Origin: Dyella sp. ASV21
Lineage (GTDB): Bacteria > Pseudomonadota > Gammaproteobacteria > Xanthomonadales > Rhodanobacteraceae
Reading direction: 5' to 3'
Length of the DNA stretch: 64,000 nt
NCBI RefSeq assembly: GCF_016428975.1
Contig: NZ_JAELTT010000004.1
Span: 61,518-125,517 of the forward strand
The translations under genes were made by a program, and so were the position numbers. Below, piece after piece: positions 54,746 through 63,873 of the stretch; the stretch's first letter is position 1; every line of letters starts with the position of its first letter. The notes beneath the pieces were generated by a model. It was not told the DNA's origin. It ran no database searches and saw nothing but the letters and a program-made list of their open reading frames with translations.

Positions 54746-56485
54746 GTGCTGAGCAGGTGGTCCAAGTTCAAGCAACTGCGGCATTTTGCGGCGATCGGCA
54801 TGGTGGTGATGGCCTTGGCCGGGTGTGCCACCGGGCCAGGCCGCTCACGCGTTCCGGGCGATGCCAGCCGGCAGCCGTTGGGGCAGATGGTAGTCGCTAC
54901 CTCCGATGCCGACCACGATCTGTTGGCCCAGCTCATGGCTGGCGAGATGGCGCTTACCCGCACCGATCTCAAGACCGCTGCGTCCGCCTACGGGCGGGCC
55001 ATGCAGCTGTCCGATGATCCCAAGGTGGCTGAGCAGGCGGCGGCCCTGGCCATCGCGGTGCGCGACGACGATGCCGCGCAGGCCGCCATCGCCCGTTGGC
55101 AGGCACTGGGCGCCAAGCCGAGTGCGCTGGCCCAGGCGCGGGCGCAATTGGCCTTGAGCCAGGGCAACACGGAAGAGGCGCGCCGCCAGATGGAAATTCT
55201 GGTCAGCTCCGGCGACCCGGATGCGTGGCGGCAGTTCGGTCGCGTGCTGGTGGGCAGCCGCGATGCGGCGCAGGCCGCCCAATTGCTCGAGGCCGTGGCG
55301 ACGCCACAGCGCCTGCCTGGTGATCCGCAGGCCTGGCTCGCCATGAGCGAGCTGGGCGACAAGCTCGGTCGTCACGCCTACGCCCAGCAGATTGCCGAGG
55401 GTGCCGTAAAGCGCTTCGGTACGGCTGAGACGTATGCCTGGCTGGGTCAGATGAAGTATCACGACGGTGACAAGGTTGGCGCCAAGGTCTTGTTTGATAA
55501 GGCTTTGGCCAAGTCGCCCAAGAATGCCCAGCTGCGCTTGGCCTATGCCACCTTGCTGGGGCAGGGCGGGGATTACGCCGGGGCAGCGCGTCTGCTCGAC
55601 AACGGCCCCCAGGACGCAGACACGTATGCGATGCGAGCCGCCCTGGCGGCGCACGGCAATGACTCCAAGACCATCGGTCGCTTGTATGTCCAGCTGCAGC
55701 GTTCGCCCGACGATGTGCGCCAGGGCAGTGCCTATCTGCTGGGCCAACTGGCCGAGATGCTCGACAAGAAGGCGGAGGCGCTGAAGTGGTACGGCGAGGT
55801 GGCCGACGACGACGATCACGCCTTCGACGCCGATCTGCGCAGCGCCGTACTGATGCAGGACCTGGGCCGTAGCGCCGAGGCCCACGAGCAACTGGCGCAG
55901 ATGCAGACCGACTACCTCGACCAGCCGGCGTTGTTGCGCCGTGCCTACGAGGTGGACGCCGAGCTCTACATGAACGATCAGCAGTACGCCCAGGCCGAAC
56001 ACGCCTTCAGCCGCGCGCTGCAGGTGACGCCGGACGACCCGGCGCTGTTGTACGGGCGCGGGCTGGCCTACGCCGAGTCAGGCGATATCGATCTGGCGGT
56101 GACTGACTTCCGCCGCCTGCTGCAGCTCAAGCCCGACGACACCGACGCGAGCAATGCACTGGGCTATACCCTGGCTGATGCAAACCGTGATCTGCCCGAA
56201 GCCCAGCGCCTGATCGAGACGGCCCGCTCGGCACGGCCCAATGACCCGGCGATTCAGGATTCCTGGGGCTGGCTGCAATACCGGCTCGGTCACTTGGATC
56301 AGGCGGAAAAGTCGTTGCGCACGGCCTGGACCGCGCACAAAGACACCGATGTCGGGGTACACCTGGGTGAGGTGCTGTGGAAGCAGGGTCGGCAGGAAGA
56401 CGCGCGGCGCGTTTTCGATGAAGTGCGTAAGATCGACCCACAAAGCACCAGCCTCCACAACACTCTCCAGCGCCTCAATCCATGA
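54746..56485 (+). CDS. TPR-containing lipoprotein
   Basis: A 579-residue lipoprotein with a lipobox (MALAGC, Cys27) after a short signal, followed by many TPR-like repeats from about 80 to 560. Typical repeats are VGAKVLFDKALAKSPKNAQLRLAYATLLG, YAQAEHAFSRALQVTPDDPALLYGRGLAYAESG and LDQAEKSLRTAWTAHKDTDVGVHLGEVLWKQG. It is likely a scaffold at the outer membrane. Its fixed place before lolB in gammaproteobacteria suggests a role connected with lipoprotein or cell-envelope assembly. ATG 54746 has AGCGGAG upstream. It overlaps lolB by four bases. Confidence 0.9.
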   Translation: MLSRWSKFKQLRHFAAIGMVVMALAGCATGPGRSRVPGDASRQPLGQMVVATSDADHDLLAQLMAGEMALTRTDLKTAASAYGRAMQLSDDPKVAEQAAALAIAVRDDDAAQAAIARWQALGAKPSALAQARAQLALSQGNTEEARRQMEILVSSGDPDAWRQFGRVLVGSRDAAQAAQLLEAVATPQRLPGDPQAWLAMSELGDKLGRHAYAQQIAEGAVKRFGTAETYAWLGQMKYHDGDKVGAKVLFDKALAKSPKNAQLRLAYATLLGQGGDYAGAARLLDNGPQDADTYAMRAALAAHGNDSKTIGRLYVQLQRSPDDVRQGSAYLLGQLAEMLDKKAEALKWYGEVADDDDHAFDADLRSAVLMQDLGRSAEAHEQLAQMQTDYLDQPALLRRAYEVDAELYMNDQQYAQAEHAFSRALQVTPDDPALLYGRGLAYAESGDIDLAVTDFRRLLQLKPDDTDASNALGYTLADANRDLPEAQRLIETARSARPNDPAIQDSWGWLQYRLGHLDQAEKSLRTAWTAHKDTDVGVHLGEVLWKQGRQEDARRVFDEVRKIDPQSTSLHNTLQRLNP

Positions 56486-57111
56486 AGCTTTCCATTCGAA
56501 TTCTCGCGGCAGCCTTGCCGCTGCTGCTAGCCGCCTGCGTTCACAAAGAGGCCGTCAAGCCCGTGCCCAAGGCGGACTACGCCGCCTTGCTGAATGAGCA
56601 GCGTGGCCGTGAACGCCTGCTGGCGCCCACCGATCACTGGGTGCTCCAGGGCAAGATCGGTGTGTCCGGCCAGGTCAACGGCAAGACGGATGGGGGCAGC
56701 GGCACGCTCACCTGGACCCAGAACGGCGAGAGCTACGAATTTGTGGTGCGTGGTCCGGTGGGCAGCAAGAGCTTTAAGCTGAGCGTCACCCCCGATGGTG
56801 CTGTGCTGGAGGGTTTGGACGGTGGCCCGCAACGCAACCCCAATCCCGAGGTGCTGGTGCAGAACGCGCTCGGCTGGCGTGTTCCCCTGCATGACCTGCG
56901 TGCCTGGGTATTGGGCTTGCGTGCCGATAGCGGCCCGGCCGAGTTGACCTTTGGGGCGGACGGCTTGCCCTCGCTATTGGTCCAGGACGGCTGGAGCGTG
57001 AGTTACCCGGCCTGGAACACGGCCCGCCAGCCCGCGGTGCCGAGCAAGGTGTTCGCTGAAAATCCGCCGTACAAGGTTCGGCTGTCGATCGACTCCTGGA
57101 GCATGCAGTAA
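56482..57111 (+). CDS. lolB: Outer-membrane lipoprotein LolB
   Basis: A 209-residue lipoprotein. The signal LSIRILAAALPLLLAAC gives Cys19. WVLQGKIGVSG starts the beta-barrel fold, and the hydrophobic loop and PLHDLRAWVLGL are LolB signatures. LolB inserts lipoproteins from LolA into the outer membrane. It is translationally coupled to the TPR lipoprotein and precedes the GNAT-ispE fusion by 56 bp, matching the standard lolB-ispE order. Confidence 0.93.
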   Translation: MKLSIRILAAALPLLLAACVHKEAVKPVPKADYAALLNEQRGRERLLAPTDHWVLQGKIGVSGQVNGKTDGGSGTLTWTQNGESYEFVVRGPVGSKSFKLSVTPDGAVLEGLDGGPQRNPNPEVLVQNALGWRVPLHDLRAWVLGLRADSGPAELTFGADGLPSLLVQDGWSVSYPAWNTARQPAVPSKVFAENPPYKVRLSIDSWSMQ

Positions 57112-57167
57112 GTCGATCGCCCCGTTCCCGGCTTCGCGTGGAGCTGGGCGCTATCGCAGGGAATGGC

Positions 57168-58565
57168 ATGAGTTTTCAGATTGAGCGGGCCCGCCACGAT
57201 CAGGTCGAGGCCTTGTGCGCCATCGAACGGGCCGCGGTGGAGCTGTTTCGCGGTCACCGCGCGTGGCCGTCCTATCGGCGCGTTTCCGTACCGCCGGAGG
57301 TGTTGCGCGAAGCCATTGCGCGCGGATTGGTATGGGTGGCGGTGATCGGCTCGGGCGAGCCGGTCGGGTTCGTCTGGCTGGATGCGGAAAACGACGGCGA
57401 CGCCATCGGCGTGGCCGAGATGGATGTGCTCCCCTCGCATGGCCAGCGTGGCATTGGCGCGGCCTTGCTGGAGCATGCCTGCGGCTGGGCGCGCATGGCC
57501 GGCTATCACCGGGTCGACCTGGGCACCTTGGCCGACGTGCCGTGGAACGCCCCGTTCTATGCCAAGCACGGCTTTGTGGCGGTGGACAAGGATGCTCCGG
57601 AGTTCGCTTTTGCCCGCGAGCGCGACCGCGAGCACGGCTTCCCGGATGACTTGCGGGTTTTCATGAGCCGCGTGCTGGCGCCACCCGATCCCAACGACTG
57701 GACGGTGTGGCCGGCGCCGGCCAAGGTCAATTTGTTCCTGCGTATCCTTGGGCGCCGACCGGACGGCTACCACGAGCTGCAGACGGTATTCCGTTTGCTG
57801 GACTGGGGTGATGAGATTCGCCTGCGCCGTCGCCGGGACGGGGGGATTCACCGCCTGACCGATGTGCCCGGCGTGCCCGCCGACAGCGATCTCGTGGTGC
57901 GCGCCGCGCGGTTGTTGCAGCCTCATGCGGCGGCCGGCTGTGGCGTGGATATCGAGGTGGAAAAGCGCATTCCCATGGGCGGTGGCCTGGGCGGCGGCAG
58001 CTCCGACGCGGCCACGGTACTGGTGGCACTAAACCGCTTATGGGGGGCCGGCCTGGGCGAGGATGCTTTGGCCGAATTGGGGTGTCAGTTGGGTGCAGAC
58101 GTGCCCGTGTTCGTGCGCGGGCGCTCGGCCTGGGCCGAGGGTATCGGCGAGAAATTGACCCCGCTGACGCTGCCGGAGCGTTGGTATACGGTGCTGGAGC
58201 CGCACGAGCATGTGCCCACCGCGGCACTTTTTCAGGCGGCCGAATTGACACGAAATGCGCCGCCAGCGACAATTTCATTCTTTACTTCGGGCGAAACGGT
58301 CGAGAACGCGTTCACGCCAGTGGTTCGCGCGCGTCATACGCGTGTGGCTGCGGCATTGGACTGGCTCGGCGGTTTCGGTCGCGCAAGGCTTTCTGGCAGC
58401 GGTGCGTGTGTGTTCTTGGAGACGGAGTCCCCGGAACGCGCCGAGGCCATTGCGGAGCGGTGTCCTGCACGGTTTACGGCCCATGTGGCCAAGGGCGTGG
58501 ACATCTCCCCGCTGCAGCTCGCGCTGGCGCGCCATCGAGGCGTCGACGGGGCGGGCCGGCAATGA
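57168..58565 (+). CDS. ispE: In-frame fusion of GNAT acetyltransferase and IspE (4-diphosphocytidyl-2-C-methyl-D-erythritol kinase)
   Basis: A 465-residue frame with two domains and no stop between. Residues about 1-165 are a GNAT acetyltransferase with an acetyl-CoA site VAEMDVLPSHGQRGIGAALLEHACGWA. It ends with FYAKHGFVAVDKDAPEF and a canonical GNAT C-terminus. From about 166 it is IspE: WPAPAKVNLFLRILGRRPDGYHELQTVF, GHMP motif PMGGGLGGGSSDAATVLVALN near 270-290, and LGADVPVFVRGRSAWAEG. IspE phosphorylates CDP-methylerythritol in isoprenoid synthesis. ATG 57168 has AGGGA six bases upstream. An internal ATG at 57663 could restart ispE but has no clear ribosome-binding site. Confidence 0.88.
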   Translation: MSFQIERARHDQVEALCAIERAAVELFRGHRAWPSYRRVSVPPEVLREAIARGLVWVAVIGSGEPVGFVWLDAENDGDAIGVAEMDVLPSHGQRGIGAALLEHACGWARMAGYHRVDLGTLADVPWNAPFYAKHGFVAVDKDAPEFAFARERDREHGFPDDLRVFMSRVLAPPDPNDWTVWPAPAKVNLFLRILGRRPDGYHELQTVFRLLDWGDEIRLRRRRDGGIHRLTDVPGVPADSDLVVRAARLLQPHAAAGCGVDIEVEKRIPMGGGLGGGSSDAATVLVALNRLWGAGLGEDALAELGCQLGADVPVFVRGRSAWAEGIGEKLTPLTLPERWYTVLEPHEHVPTAALFQAAELTRNAPPATISFFTSGETVENAFTPVVRARHTRVAAALDWLGGFGRARLSGSGACVFLETESPERAEAIAERCPARFTAHVAKGVDISPLQLALARHRGVDGAGRQ

Positions 58566-58583
58566 AGAAAATTCCAGTGATAC

Positions 58584-58660
58584 TGGGGCGTCGCCAAGCT
58601 GGTTAAGGCACGGGATTTTGATTCCCGCATGCGTAGGTTCGAATCCTACCGCCCCAGCCA
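58584..58660 (+). tRNA. tRNA-Gln (anticodon TTG)
   Basis: A 77-nt cloverleaf with acceptor stem TGGGGCG/CGCCCCA, anticodon TTG in the loop TTTTGAT, T arm GTAGGTTCGAATCCTAC and an encoded CCA. The ispE-tRNA-Gln-prs order is widely conserved in gammaproteobacteria. It lies only 18 bp after ispE, so it is processed from a longer transcript or has a promoter inside ispE. Confidence 0.95.
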
Positions 58661-58688
58661 TTCCACACAAATGGCTCAGGTTTAGAAA

Positions 58689-59651
58689 ATGACAGTCGAT
58701 ACGTCCGGCCCGATGCTCTTCACCGGCAACGCTCACCGCGCCCTCGCCGAGGATGTTGCCCAGCGTTTGGGCGTGCCGCTTGGCAAGGCACTCGTCGGCA
58801 CCTTCAGCGACGGCGAAGCCCAGGTAGAGATCGAAGAGAACGTTCGCCGCCAGGAAGTGTTCGTGCTGCAGCCCACCGGCGCACCGAGCGCCGAGAACCT
58901 GTTCGAACTGCTGGTGCTGGTCGATGCGCTCAAGCGCGCCTCGGCGGCCAGCGTTACCGCGGTGATCCCGTACTTCGGCTATGCCCGCCAGGATCGTCGC
59001 CCGCGTTCGGCGCGCGTGCCGATCACGGCAAAGATGGTCGCCAAGATGATCGGCACCGCGGGTGTGGACCGTGTGCTTACGGTGGACCTGCACGCCGACC
59101 AGATTCAGGGCTTCTTCGATATCCCGGTGGATAACGTCTATGCCTCGCCGGTGCTGCTGGCGGACATCTGGCGCAACCACAGCATGGACGACCTGATCGT
59201 GGTCAGTCCGGACGTGGGTGGCGTGGTGCGCGCGCGCGCCATGGCCAAGCGCCTGGATGATGCCGACCTCGCCATCATTGACAAGCGTCGCCCCAAGGCG
59301 AACGTGGCCACGGTCATGAACATCATCGGCGACGTGGACGGCAAGACCTGCGTGCTCGTCGACGATATCGTCGATACCGCCGGCACCCTGTGTGCGGCTG
59401 CTGCAGCGCTCAAGGAGCGCGGCGCCCGCAAGGTGGTGGCGTACTGCGTGCATCCGGTGTTGTCGGGCGCGGCGCTGCGTAACGTGGAAAACTCCCAGCT
59501 CGACCAGTTGGTGGTGACCAATACCTTGCCGTTGCGCCCCGAAGTGGCCGCCTGCGCCAAGATTCGCCAGCTGTCGGTCGCCGAGCTGCTGGCCGAAACG
59601 ATTCGTCGCATCGCCTTTGGCGAGTCGGTGAGCTCGTTGTACATCGATTGA
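58689..59651 (+). CDS. prs: Ribose-phosphate pyrophosphokinase
   Basis: A 320-residue PRPP synthetase. [32 protein letters not shown] is the substrate- and Mg-binding region and [18 protein letters not shown] the PRPP-binding loop. It makes PRPP from ribose-5-phosphate and ATP for nucleotide, His and Trp synthesis. ATG 58689 is the family start. A terminator follows at 59659. Confidence 0.98.
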   Translation: MTVDTSGPMLFTGNAHRALAEDVAQRLGVPLGKALVGTFSDGEAQVEIEENVRRQEVFVLQPTGAPSAENLFELLVLVDALKRASAASVTAVIPYFGYARQDRRPRSARVPITAKMVAKMIGTAGVDRVLTVDLHADQIQGFFDIPVDNVYASPVLLADIWRNHSMDDLIVVSPDVGGVVRARAMAKRLDDADLAIIDKRRPKANVATVMNIIGDVDGKTCVLVDDIVDTAGTLCAAAAALKERGARKVVAYCVHPVLSGAALRNVENSQLDQLVVTNTLPLRPEVAACAKIRQLSVAELLAETIRRIAFGESVSSLYID

Positions 59652-59658
59652 TTTTTGG

Positions 59659-59687
59659 GGCGCCGGGCCTTGGCCTGGCGCCTTCTT
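59659..59687 (+). terminator. Terminator after prs
   Basis: GGCGCCGGGCC (59659-59669) pairs with GGCCTGGCGCC (59672-59682) with one bulge, followed by TTCTT. It separates prs from rplY, which then has a 70-bp leader. Confidence 0.7.
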
Positions 59688-59757
59688 ATGACTCCTCTGG
59701 TCGCGGGGGAGTCACCAGACCGCCGCGAGGTGGTCCACTACTGATAGGCAAAGCAAC

Positions 59758-60399
59758 ATGGCTACGACTCATGAAATCAAGGCACAGGGCCGCAAGGACG
59801 AGGGGAAAGGTGCGAGCCGCCGCCTGCGTCGCGCGGGCTTCGTGCCGGCAGTGGTCTACGGCGCCGGCCAGGCTCCGCAGAGCATCGAAATCGAACACAA
59901 CACCATCCTGCTCGCTGCCAAGCACGAGTGGTTCTTCTCCTCGGTGCTCGACCTGAACGTCGACGGCAAGGTGCAGAAGGTGCTGGTGCGCGACTGGCAG
60001 AAGCATCCGTACAAGCTGCAGATGCTGCACATGGACTTCCAGCGTGTGGACGAGAACGCGATTCTGCGCGTGAACGTGCCGGTGCACTTCCTGAACCAGG
60101 AAAAGTCGCCCGCCGCCAAGACCTCGGGCGTGGTGATCTCGCATAACCTGACGGAAGTGGAAATCTCCTGCCTGCCGAAGGACCTGCCGGAGTTCATCGA
60201 ACTCGACCTGGGCAACCTCAAGGCTGGCGAGATCGTCCACCTTTCGCAGCTGACGCTGCCTAAGGGCGTGGAAATCGCCGCCCTGCACCTGGGCGCTGAC
60301 CACGACATCGCCGTCGTCACCGCCAACACGGTGAAGGAAGAGGCCGAAGAGGCCCCGGCCGAGGGCGAAGCCCCGGCCAGCGACGCTGCCAAGAAGTAA
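59758..60399 (+). CDS. rplY: 50S ribosomal protein L25 / general stress protein Ctc
   Basis: A 213-residue long-form L25 (bL25). The 5S-rRNA-binding L25 domain (about 1-92) is followed by the TL5-type C-terminal domain (about 95-185) and an acidic Ala/Glu-rich tail. The tail is absent from the short E. coli L25 but normal in xanthomonads. The leader from 59691 has inverted repeats (GACTCC/GGGGAGTC and TGGTC/GACCA) that could fold, perhaps for autoregulation (inference). Confidence 0.93.
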   Translation: MATTHEIKAQGRKDEGKGASRRLRRAGFVPAVVYGAGQAPQSIEIEHNTILLAAKHEWFFSSVLDLNVDGKVQKVLVRDWQKHPYKLQMLHMDFQRVDENAILRVNVPVHFLNQEKSPAAKTSGVVISHNLTEVEISCLPKDLPEFIELDLGNLKAGEIVHLSQLTLPKGVEIAALHLGADHDIAVVTANTVKEEAEEAPAEGEAPASDAAKK

Positions 60400-60405
60400 G
60401 TCGCG

Positions 60406-60435
60406 GCGACCCGCGCCCCTTAAGGCGCGGGTCGC
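60406..60435. terminator. 12-bp perfect hairpin between rplY and pth
   Basis: GCGACCCGCGCC (60406-60417) and GGCGCGGGTCGC (60424-60435) form a perfect stem around CCTTAA, ending nine bases before the pth ATG. There is no T-run. It could be a stability element or sequester the pth ribosome-binding region. Confidence 0.6.
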
Positions 60436-60443
60436 ACGATCTC

Positions 60444-61025
60444 ATGGCAGGTCTGCGGCTCATTGTCGGACTGGGCAATCCCGGTGCCGAATATCTCCGA
60501 ACCCGGCACAACGCCGGGTTCTGGTTTGTTGACGCCCTGGCATCAGGGCAGGGCGAGCGCTTCGGCTTCGATGGCAAGCTGCATGGCGAGACCTGCAAGG
60601 TCCGTATCGGTGGCCAGTCGGTATGGCTGCTCAAGCCCTCCACCTTCATGAACAAGAGCGGCATCGCGGTTGTCTCGGCGTTGCGCTACTACAAGATCGA
60701 GCCGGACGAATGCCTGGTGGCGCACGACGAGCTGGATCTGGATGCGGGCACCGTCCGCATGAAGCTCGACGGCGGCCACGGTGGCCAAAACGGCCTGCGT
60801 GACATCATTGCGCACCTGGGGCACGCCAAGTTCCATCGCCTGCGCGTCGGCATTGGGCATCCCGGCCACAAGGACAAGGTCACCTCCTGGGTGCTCGGTC
60901 GTCCGTCGGCCAAGGACGAAGATGCGATAATCGACGGCATTGGCCGCGCGATCGATGTATTGCCGCTGGCTGTCGACGGCCAATTCGACAAGGCCATGCA
61001 GCAGCTGCACACCAAGAGCGCGTAA
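60444..61025 (+). CDS. pth: Peptidyl-tRNA hydrolase
   Basis: A 193-residue Pth with Asn12 and His22 in VGLGNPGAEYLRTRHNAGFWFVD, KPSTFMNKSG, and the DELDLDAGTVRMKLDGGHGGQNGLRDI segment. It recycles peptidyl-tRNAs. The rplY-pth-ychF order is conserved. ATG 60444 gives a three-residue longer N-terminus than E. coli. The region just upstream is a strong hairpin. Confidence 0.97.
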   Translation: MAGLRLIVGLGNPGAEYLRTRHNAGFWFVDALASGQGERFGFDGKLHGETCKVRIGGQSVWLLKPSTFMNKSGIAVVSALRYYKIEPDECLVAHDELDLDAGTVRMKLDGGHGGQNGLRDIIAHLGHAKFHRLRVGIGHPGHKDKVTSWVLGRPSAKDEDAIIDGIGRAIDVLPLAVDGQFDKAMQQLHTKSA

Positions 61026-61121
61026 GCCGGCAGCGCGGGGCGCGGCCTCGCTGCAGACCGGTGGCGGGCCTAACCTTCACCATTGACTGGCGGCCTGTCC
61101 GCCGACTTCACGGATTTCCTC

Positions 61122-62213
61122 ATGGGTATCAAATGCGGCATCGTCGGCCTGCCTAACGTCGGCAAGTCCACCCTGTTCAACGCGCTGACCAAAGCGGGCA
61201 TCGCGGCGGCCAACTTTCCGTTCTGCACCATCGAGCCGAACGTGGGCGTGGTGCCGGTGCCCGATCTTCGCCTGGGTGCGCTGTCGGACATCGTCAATCC
61301 GCAGAAGGTGATCCCGACGGCCGTGGAGTTCGTCGATATCGCCGGCCTGGTGGCGGGTGCGTCCAAGGGCGAAGGCCTGGGCAACAAATTCCTTGCCCAC
61401 ATTCGCGAAGTGGATGCGATCACGCACGTGGTGCGCTGCTTTGAGCACACCGACATCATTCACGTGGCCGGCAAGGTCGACCCCATCGCCGACATCGAAA
61501 CCATCGATACCGAGCTGGCGCTGGCCGATCTCGACTCTGTCGAGAAGGCGCTGAACCGCGCGGAGCGCTCGGCCAAGGCCAACGACAAAGAGGCCATTGC
61601 CAAGAAGCCGGTGCTGCAGAAGCTCGCCGCTGGCCTCAATGAAGGCAAGACGGCGCGCAGCCTGGGCCTGGATGAGGACGAGAAGGCGCTGGTGCGCGAT
61701 TTGTTCCTGCTTACGCTGAAGCCGTTGATGTACATCGCCAATGTGCGCGAGGACGGCTTTGAGAATAATCCGCACCTGGATGCCGTGCGCGCTCGCGCTG
61801 AGCAGGAGGGCGCCGAAGTGGTGCCGGTATGCGCCGCCATCGAGGAGGAGCTCTCCCAGCTCGATGATGCTGATCGCGACGAGTTTCTCAAGGATCTGGG
61901 TCTGGACGAGCCGGGCCTGAATCGCGTGATCCGCGCCGGTTACAAGCTGCTCAACCTGCAGACCTACTTCACCGCGGGTGTGAAGGAAGTGCGCGCGTGG
62001 ACCATCAAGCGGGGCTTTACCGCGCCGCAGGCCGCGGGTGTGATCCATACCGACTTCGAGCGTGGTTTTATCCGTGCGGAGACGGTGAGCTACGACGACT
62101 TCATCCAGTACAAGGGCGAGGCGGGCGCGGCCGCTGCCGGTCGCCTGCGCAAGGAAGGCAAGGACTATGTGGTGAAGGACGGAGACGTTCTGCACTTCCT
62201 GTTCAACGTCTGA
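61122..62213 (+). CDS. ychF: Ribosome-binding ATPase YchF
   Basis: A 363-residue Obg-family ATPase. G1 is [22 protein letters not shown], the NxxE G4 of YchF replaces NKxD, and a TGS domain closes the protein ([28 protein letters not shown]). It binds ribosomes and uses ATP rather than GTP. ATG 61122 is the family start; the longer frame to 61083 has no support. A clear terminator follows. Confidence 0.97.
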   Translation: MGIKCGIVGLPNVGKSTLFNALTKAGIAAANFPFCTIEPNVGVVPVPDLRLGALSDIVNPQKVIPTAVEFVDIAGLVAGASKGEGLGNKFLAHIREVDAITHVVRCFEHTDIIHVAGKVDPIADIETIDTELALADLDSVEKALNRAERSAKANDKEAIAKKPVLQKLAAGLNEGKTARSLGLDEDEKALVRDLFLLTLKPLMYIANVREDGFENNPHLDAVRARAEQEGAEVVPVCAAIEEELSQLDDADRDEFLKDLGLDEPGLNRVIRAGYKLLNLQTYFTAGVKEVRAWTIKRGFTAPQAAGVIHTDFERGFIRAETVSYDDFIQYKGEAGAAAAGRLRKEGKDYVVKDGDVLHFLFNV

Positions 62214-62238
62214 TCGACGACCAACAGCAACAAAACAG

Positions 62239-62261
62239 GCCGCGCTCTGCGCGGCTTTTTT
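62239..62261 (+). terminator. Rho-independent terminator after ychF
   Basis: GCCGCGC (62239-62245) pairs with GCGCGGC (62249-62255) around TCT, followed by six T. It ends the rplY-pth-ychF unit. Confidence 0.9.
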
Positions 62262-62353
62262 GTGCGGCAAAGTAGGGCCGCCAGCGGACGCGGGGCGTGT
62301 TTTCCCGCGTTCGCATATCATGATGGCCTATCGATTCCTGAGGGCAGGAGTGC

Positions 62354-62836
62354 ATGACCATCAAGGACGCCAGGGTCCGCATGCGCCTGGCAACACCGGA
62401 TGATGCTGTTGTCGTGGCGCGTCTGCTGCGGCGGGTGGCGCAGCGTTGGGTGTGGCCAGATCAGCCTGCCACGGCCATCCCGCTCATCCGGCGGGGTATG
62501 ACCGCCAATGCGGTGCGTGGCGCGATGGCGGCCGGCAAGCGCTACCACCTTGCATGGGCGCAAGATCGCCTGGTGGGCGTGCTCGCGATGCGCGATGACT
62601 GCCATGTGTTCCAGCTATTCGTGACGGCAAGCTGGCAGGGAAGGGGTTTGGCACGACGTTTGTGGTCGCGGGCATTGAGCGATGCGGTGCGCCGCGCCGG
62701 GACGCTTCGCTTTACGGTGAATTCCTCGCGTGTGGCGGTGCCGGTCTATCGTCGCCTGGGTTTCGTCGAAACGAGTGGTGAAGTGGCCTCGCCACTTGGC
62801 GTGCTGAGCACGCCCATGGTCTACGAGCGGCGATAG
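62354..62836 (+). CDS. GNAT-family N-acetyltransferase
   Basis: A 160-residue acetyltransferase with a GNAT core: LFVTASWQGRGLARRLWSRALSDAVRRAG is the acetyl-CoA pyrophosphate loop and VAVPVYRRLGFVETSG the final beta strand. The substrate is unknown. It starts at ATG 62354 with GGGCAGGAG upstream and is monocistronic by spacing. Confidence 0.88.
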   Translation: MTIKDARVRMRLATPDDAVVVARLLRRVAQRWVWPDQPATAIPLIRRGMTANAVRGAMAAGKRYHLAWAQDRLVGVLAMRDDCHVFQLFVTASWQGRGLARRLWSRALSDAVRRAGTLRFTVNSSRVAVPVYRRLGFVETSGEVASPLGVLSTPMVYERR

Positions 62837-62922
62837 CGCCGACCAATGCAAGCCATGAGGTTACGGCGCGGGTGCGTGGGCGCATAATAAGCGCCTTATT
62901 CCGCGCCCCGGGGCCGACGTTC

Positions 62923-63411
62923 ATGCCAGGCAAGCAGCACGAAGTGAGTTTCCGTTTTCTCGCTCAGCCCACCGACGTCAACTTCGGCGGCAAGGTGCAT
63001 GGCGGCATGGTGATGAAGTGGATCGACCAGGCTGGCTATGCCTGTGCGGTGGCATGGAGTGGTGCATATTGCGTCACGGCTGCCGTCAGCGGCATCCAGT
63101 TCGTGGCGCCGATCCTCATTGGGGACTTGGTGACGGTGCGTGCGCGGGTGATCCATACCGGTCGTTCAAGCATGCACATGGCGGTGGACGTGCTGGCGCG
63201 CGATCTGCGTAAGGACGAACATCACTTGGCGACCAGTTGCGTGATGGTGTTCGTCGCACTCGATGCGCCTGATGGCAAGCCCACGACGGTACCCGCATGG
63301 CAGCCGCGCGATGATCGCGAACAGCAGTTGCAGCAGCAAGCCATGAAGCTGATGGAGCTTTCCAAGGCGATGGAGCAGCTCGTCGACGCACGTGCTGCCG
63401 AGAGCATCTGA
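62923..63411 (+). CDS. Acyl-CoA thioesterase (hot-dog, YciA/ACOT-like)
   Basis: A 162-residue hot-dog thioesterase. FRFLAQPTDVNFGGKVHGGMVMKWIDQAGYACAV is the catalytic hot-dog helix of the YciA/ACOT7 group; the conserved Asp/Asn and His-Gly pair lie in it. ATG 62923 is chosen; a GTG at 62872 would add an atypical N-terminus. The C-terminal 30 residues are Gln-rich helical. It hydrolyses long- or short-chain acyl-CoA, substrate unknown. Confidence 0.88.
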   Translation: MPGKQHEVSFRFLAQPTDVNFGGKVHGGMVMKWIDQAGYACAVAWSGAYCVTAAVSGIQFVAPILIGDLVTVRARVIHTGRSSMHMAVDVLARDLRKDEHHLATSCVMVFVALDAPDGKPTTVPAWQPRDDREQQLQQQAMKLMELSKAMEQLVDARAAESI

Positions 63412-63472
63412 GGCGGCATTGTCGGATAGTGAAAAAAATCGCGAGAAAACGTCAAAAATCGTGTGACAGGTG

Positions 63473-63501
63473 TTGACAGGCACCGGCCCGATCAACACAA
63501 T
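63473..63501 (+). promoter_or_regulatory. Sigma-70 promoter of the tRNA-Tyr-Gly-Thr-tuf operon
   Basis: A perfect TTGACA (63473-63478), a 17-base spacer and CACAAT (63496-63501), with the tRNA starting 15 bases later. Strength fits a stable-RNA operon; TGACAGG occurs twice just at the -35 region. Confidence 0.75.
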
Positions 63502-63515
63502 AGCCGTTCTTTGTT

Positions 63516-63601
63516 GGAGGGATACCCAAGCGGCCAACGGGGGCAGACTGTAAATCTGCTGGCTTACGCCTTCGGTGGTTCGAATCCACCTCCCTCCACC
63601 A
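63516..63601 (+). tRNA. tRNA-Tyr (anticodon GTA)
   Basis: An 86-nt class II tRNA with acceptor stem GGAGGGA/TCCCTCC, anticodon GTA at 63550-63552, a long variable arm and encoded CCA. First gene of the tRNA-tuf operon. Confidence 0.96.
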
Positions 63602-63631
63602 GACGATTTCCGCGAAGGCTGTTCCAACCAG

Positions 63632-63705
<74 letters not shown>

Positions 63706-63732
63706 TTGAAGTCGTCTGTAGGTGTTTTTTGT

Positions 63733-63808
<76 letters not shown>

Positions 63809-63873
63809 TCTCACCGCGGTCCGCGGTATCATTCCCACTTTTCATCATTTGACTCCATCGGGGTTTTAGACGT

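Noticed and set aside
57660..57690. Separate ispE gene beginning at ATG 57663
   Set aside because: No stop codon ends the GNAT domain and no clear Shine-Dalgarno precedes this ATG; a fusion is the direct reading, although an internal restart cannot be excluded.
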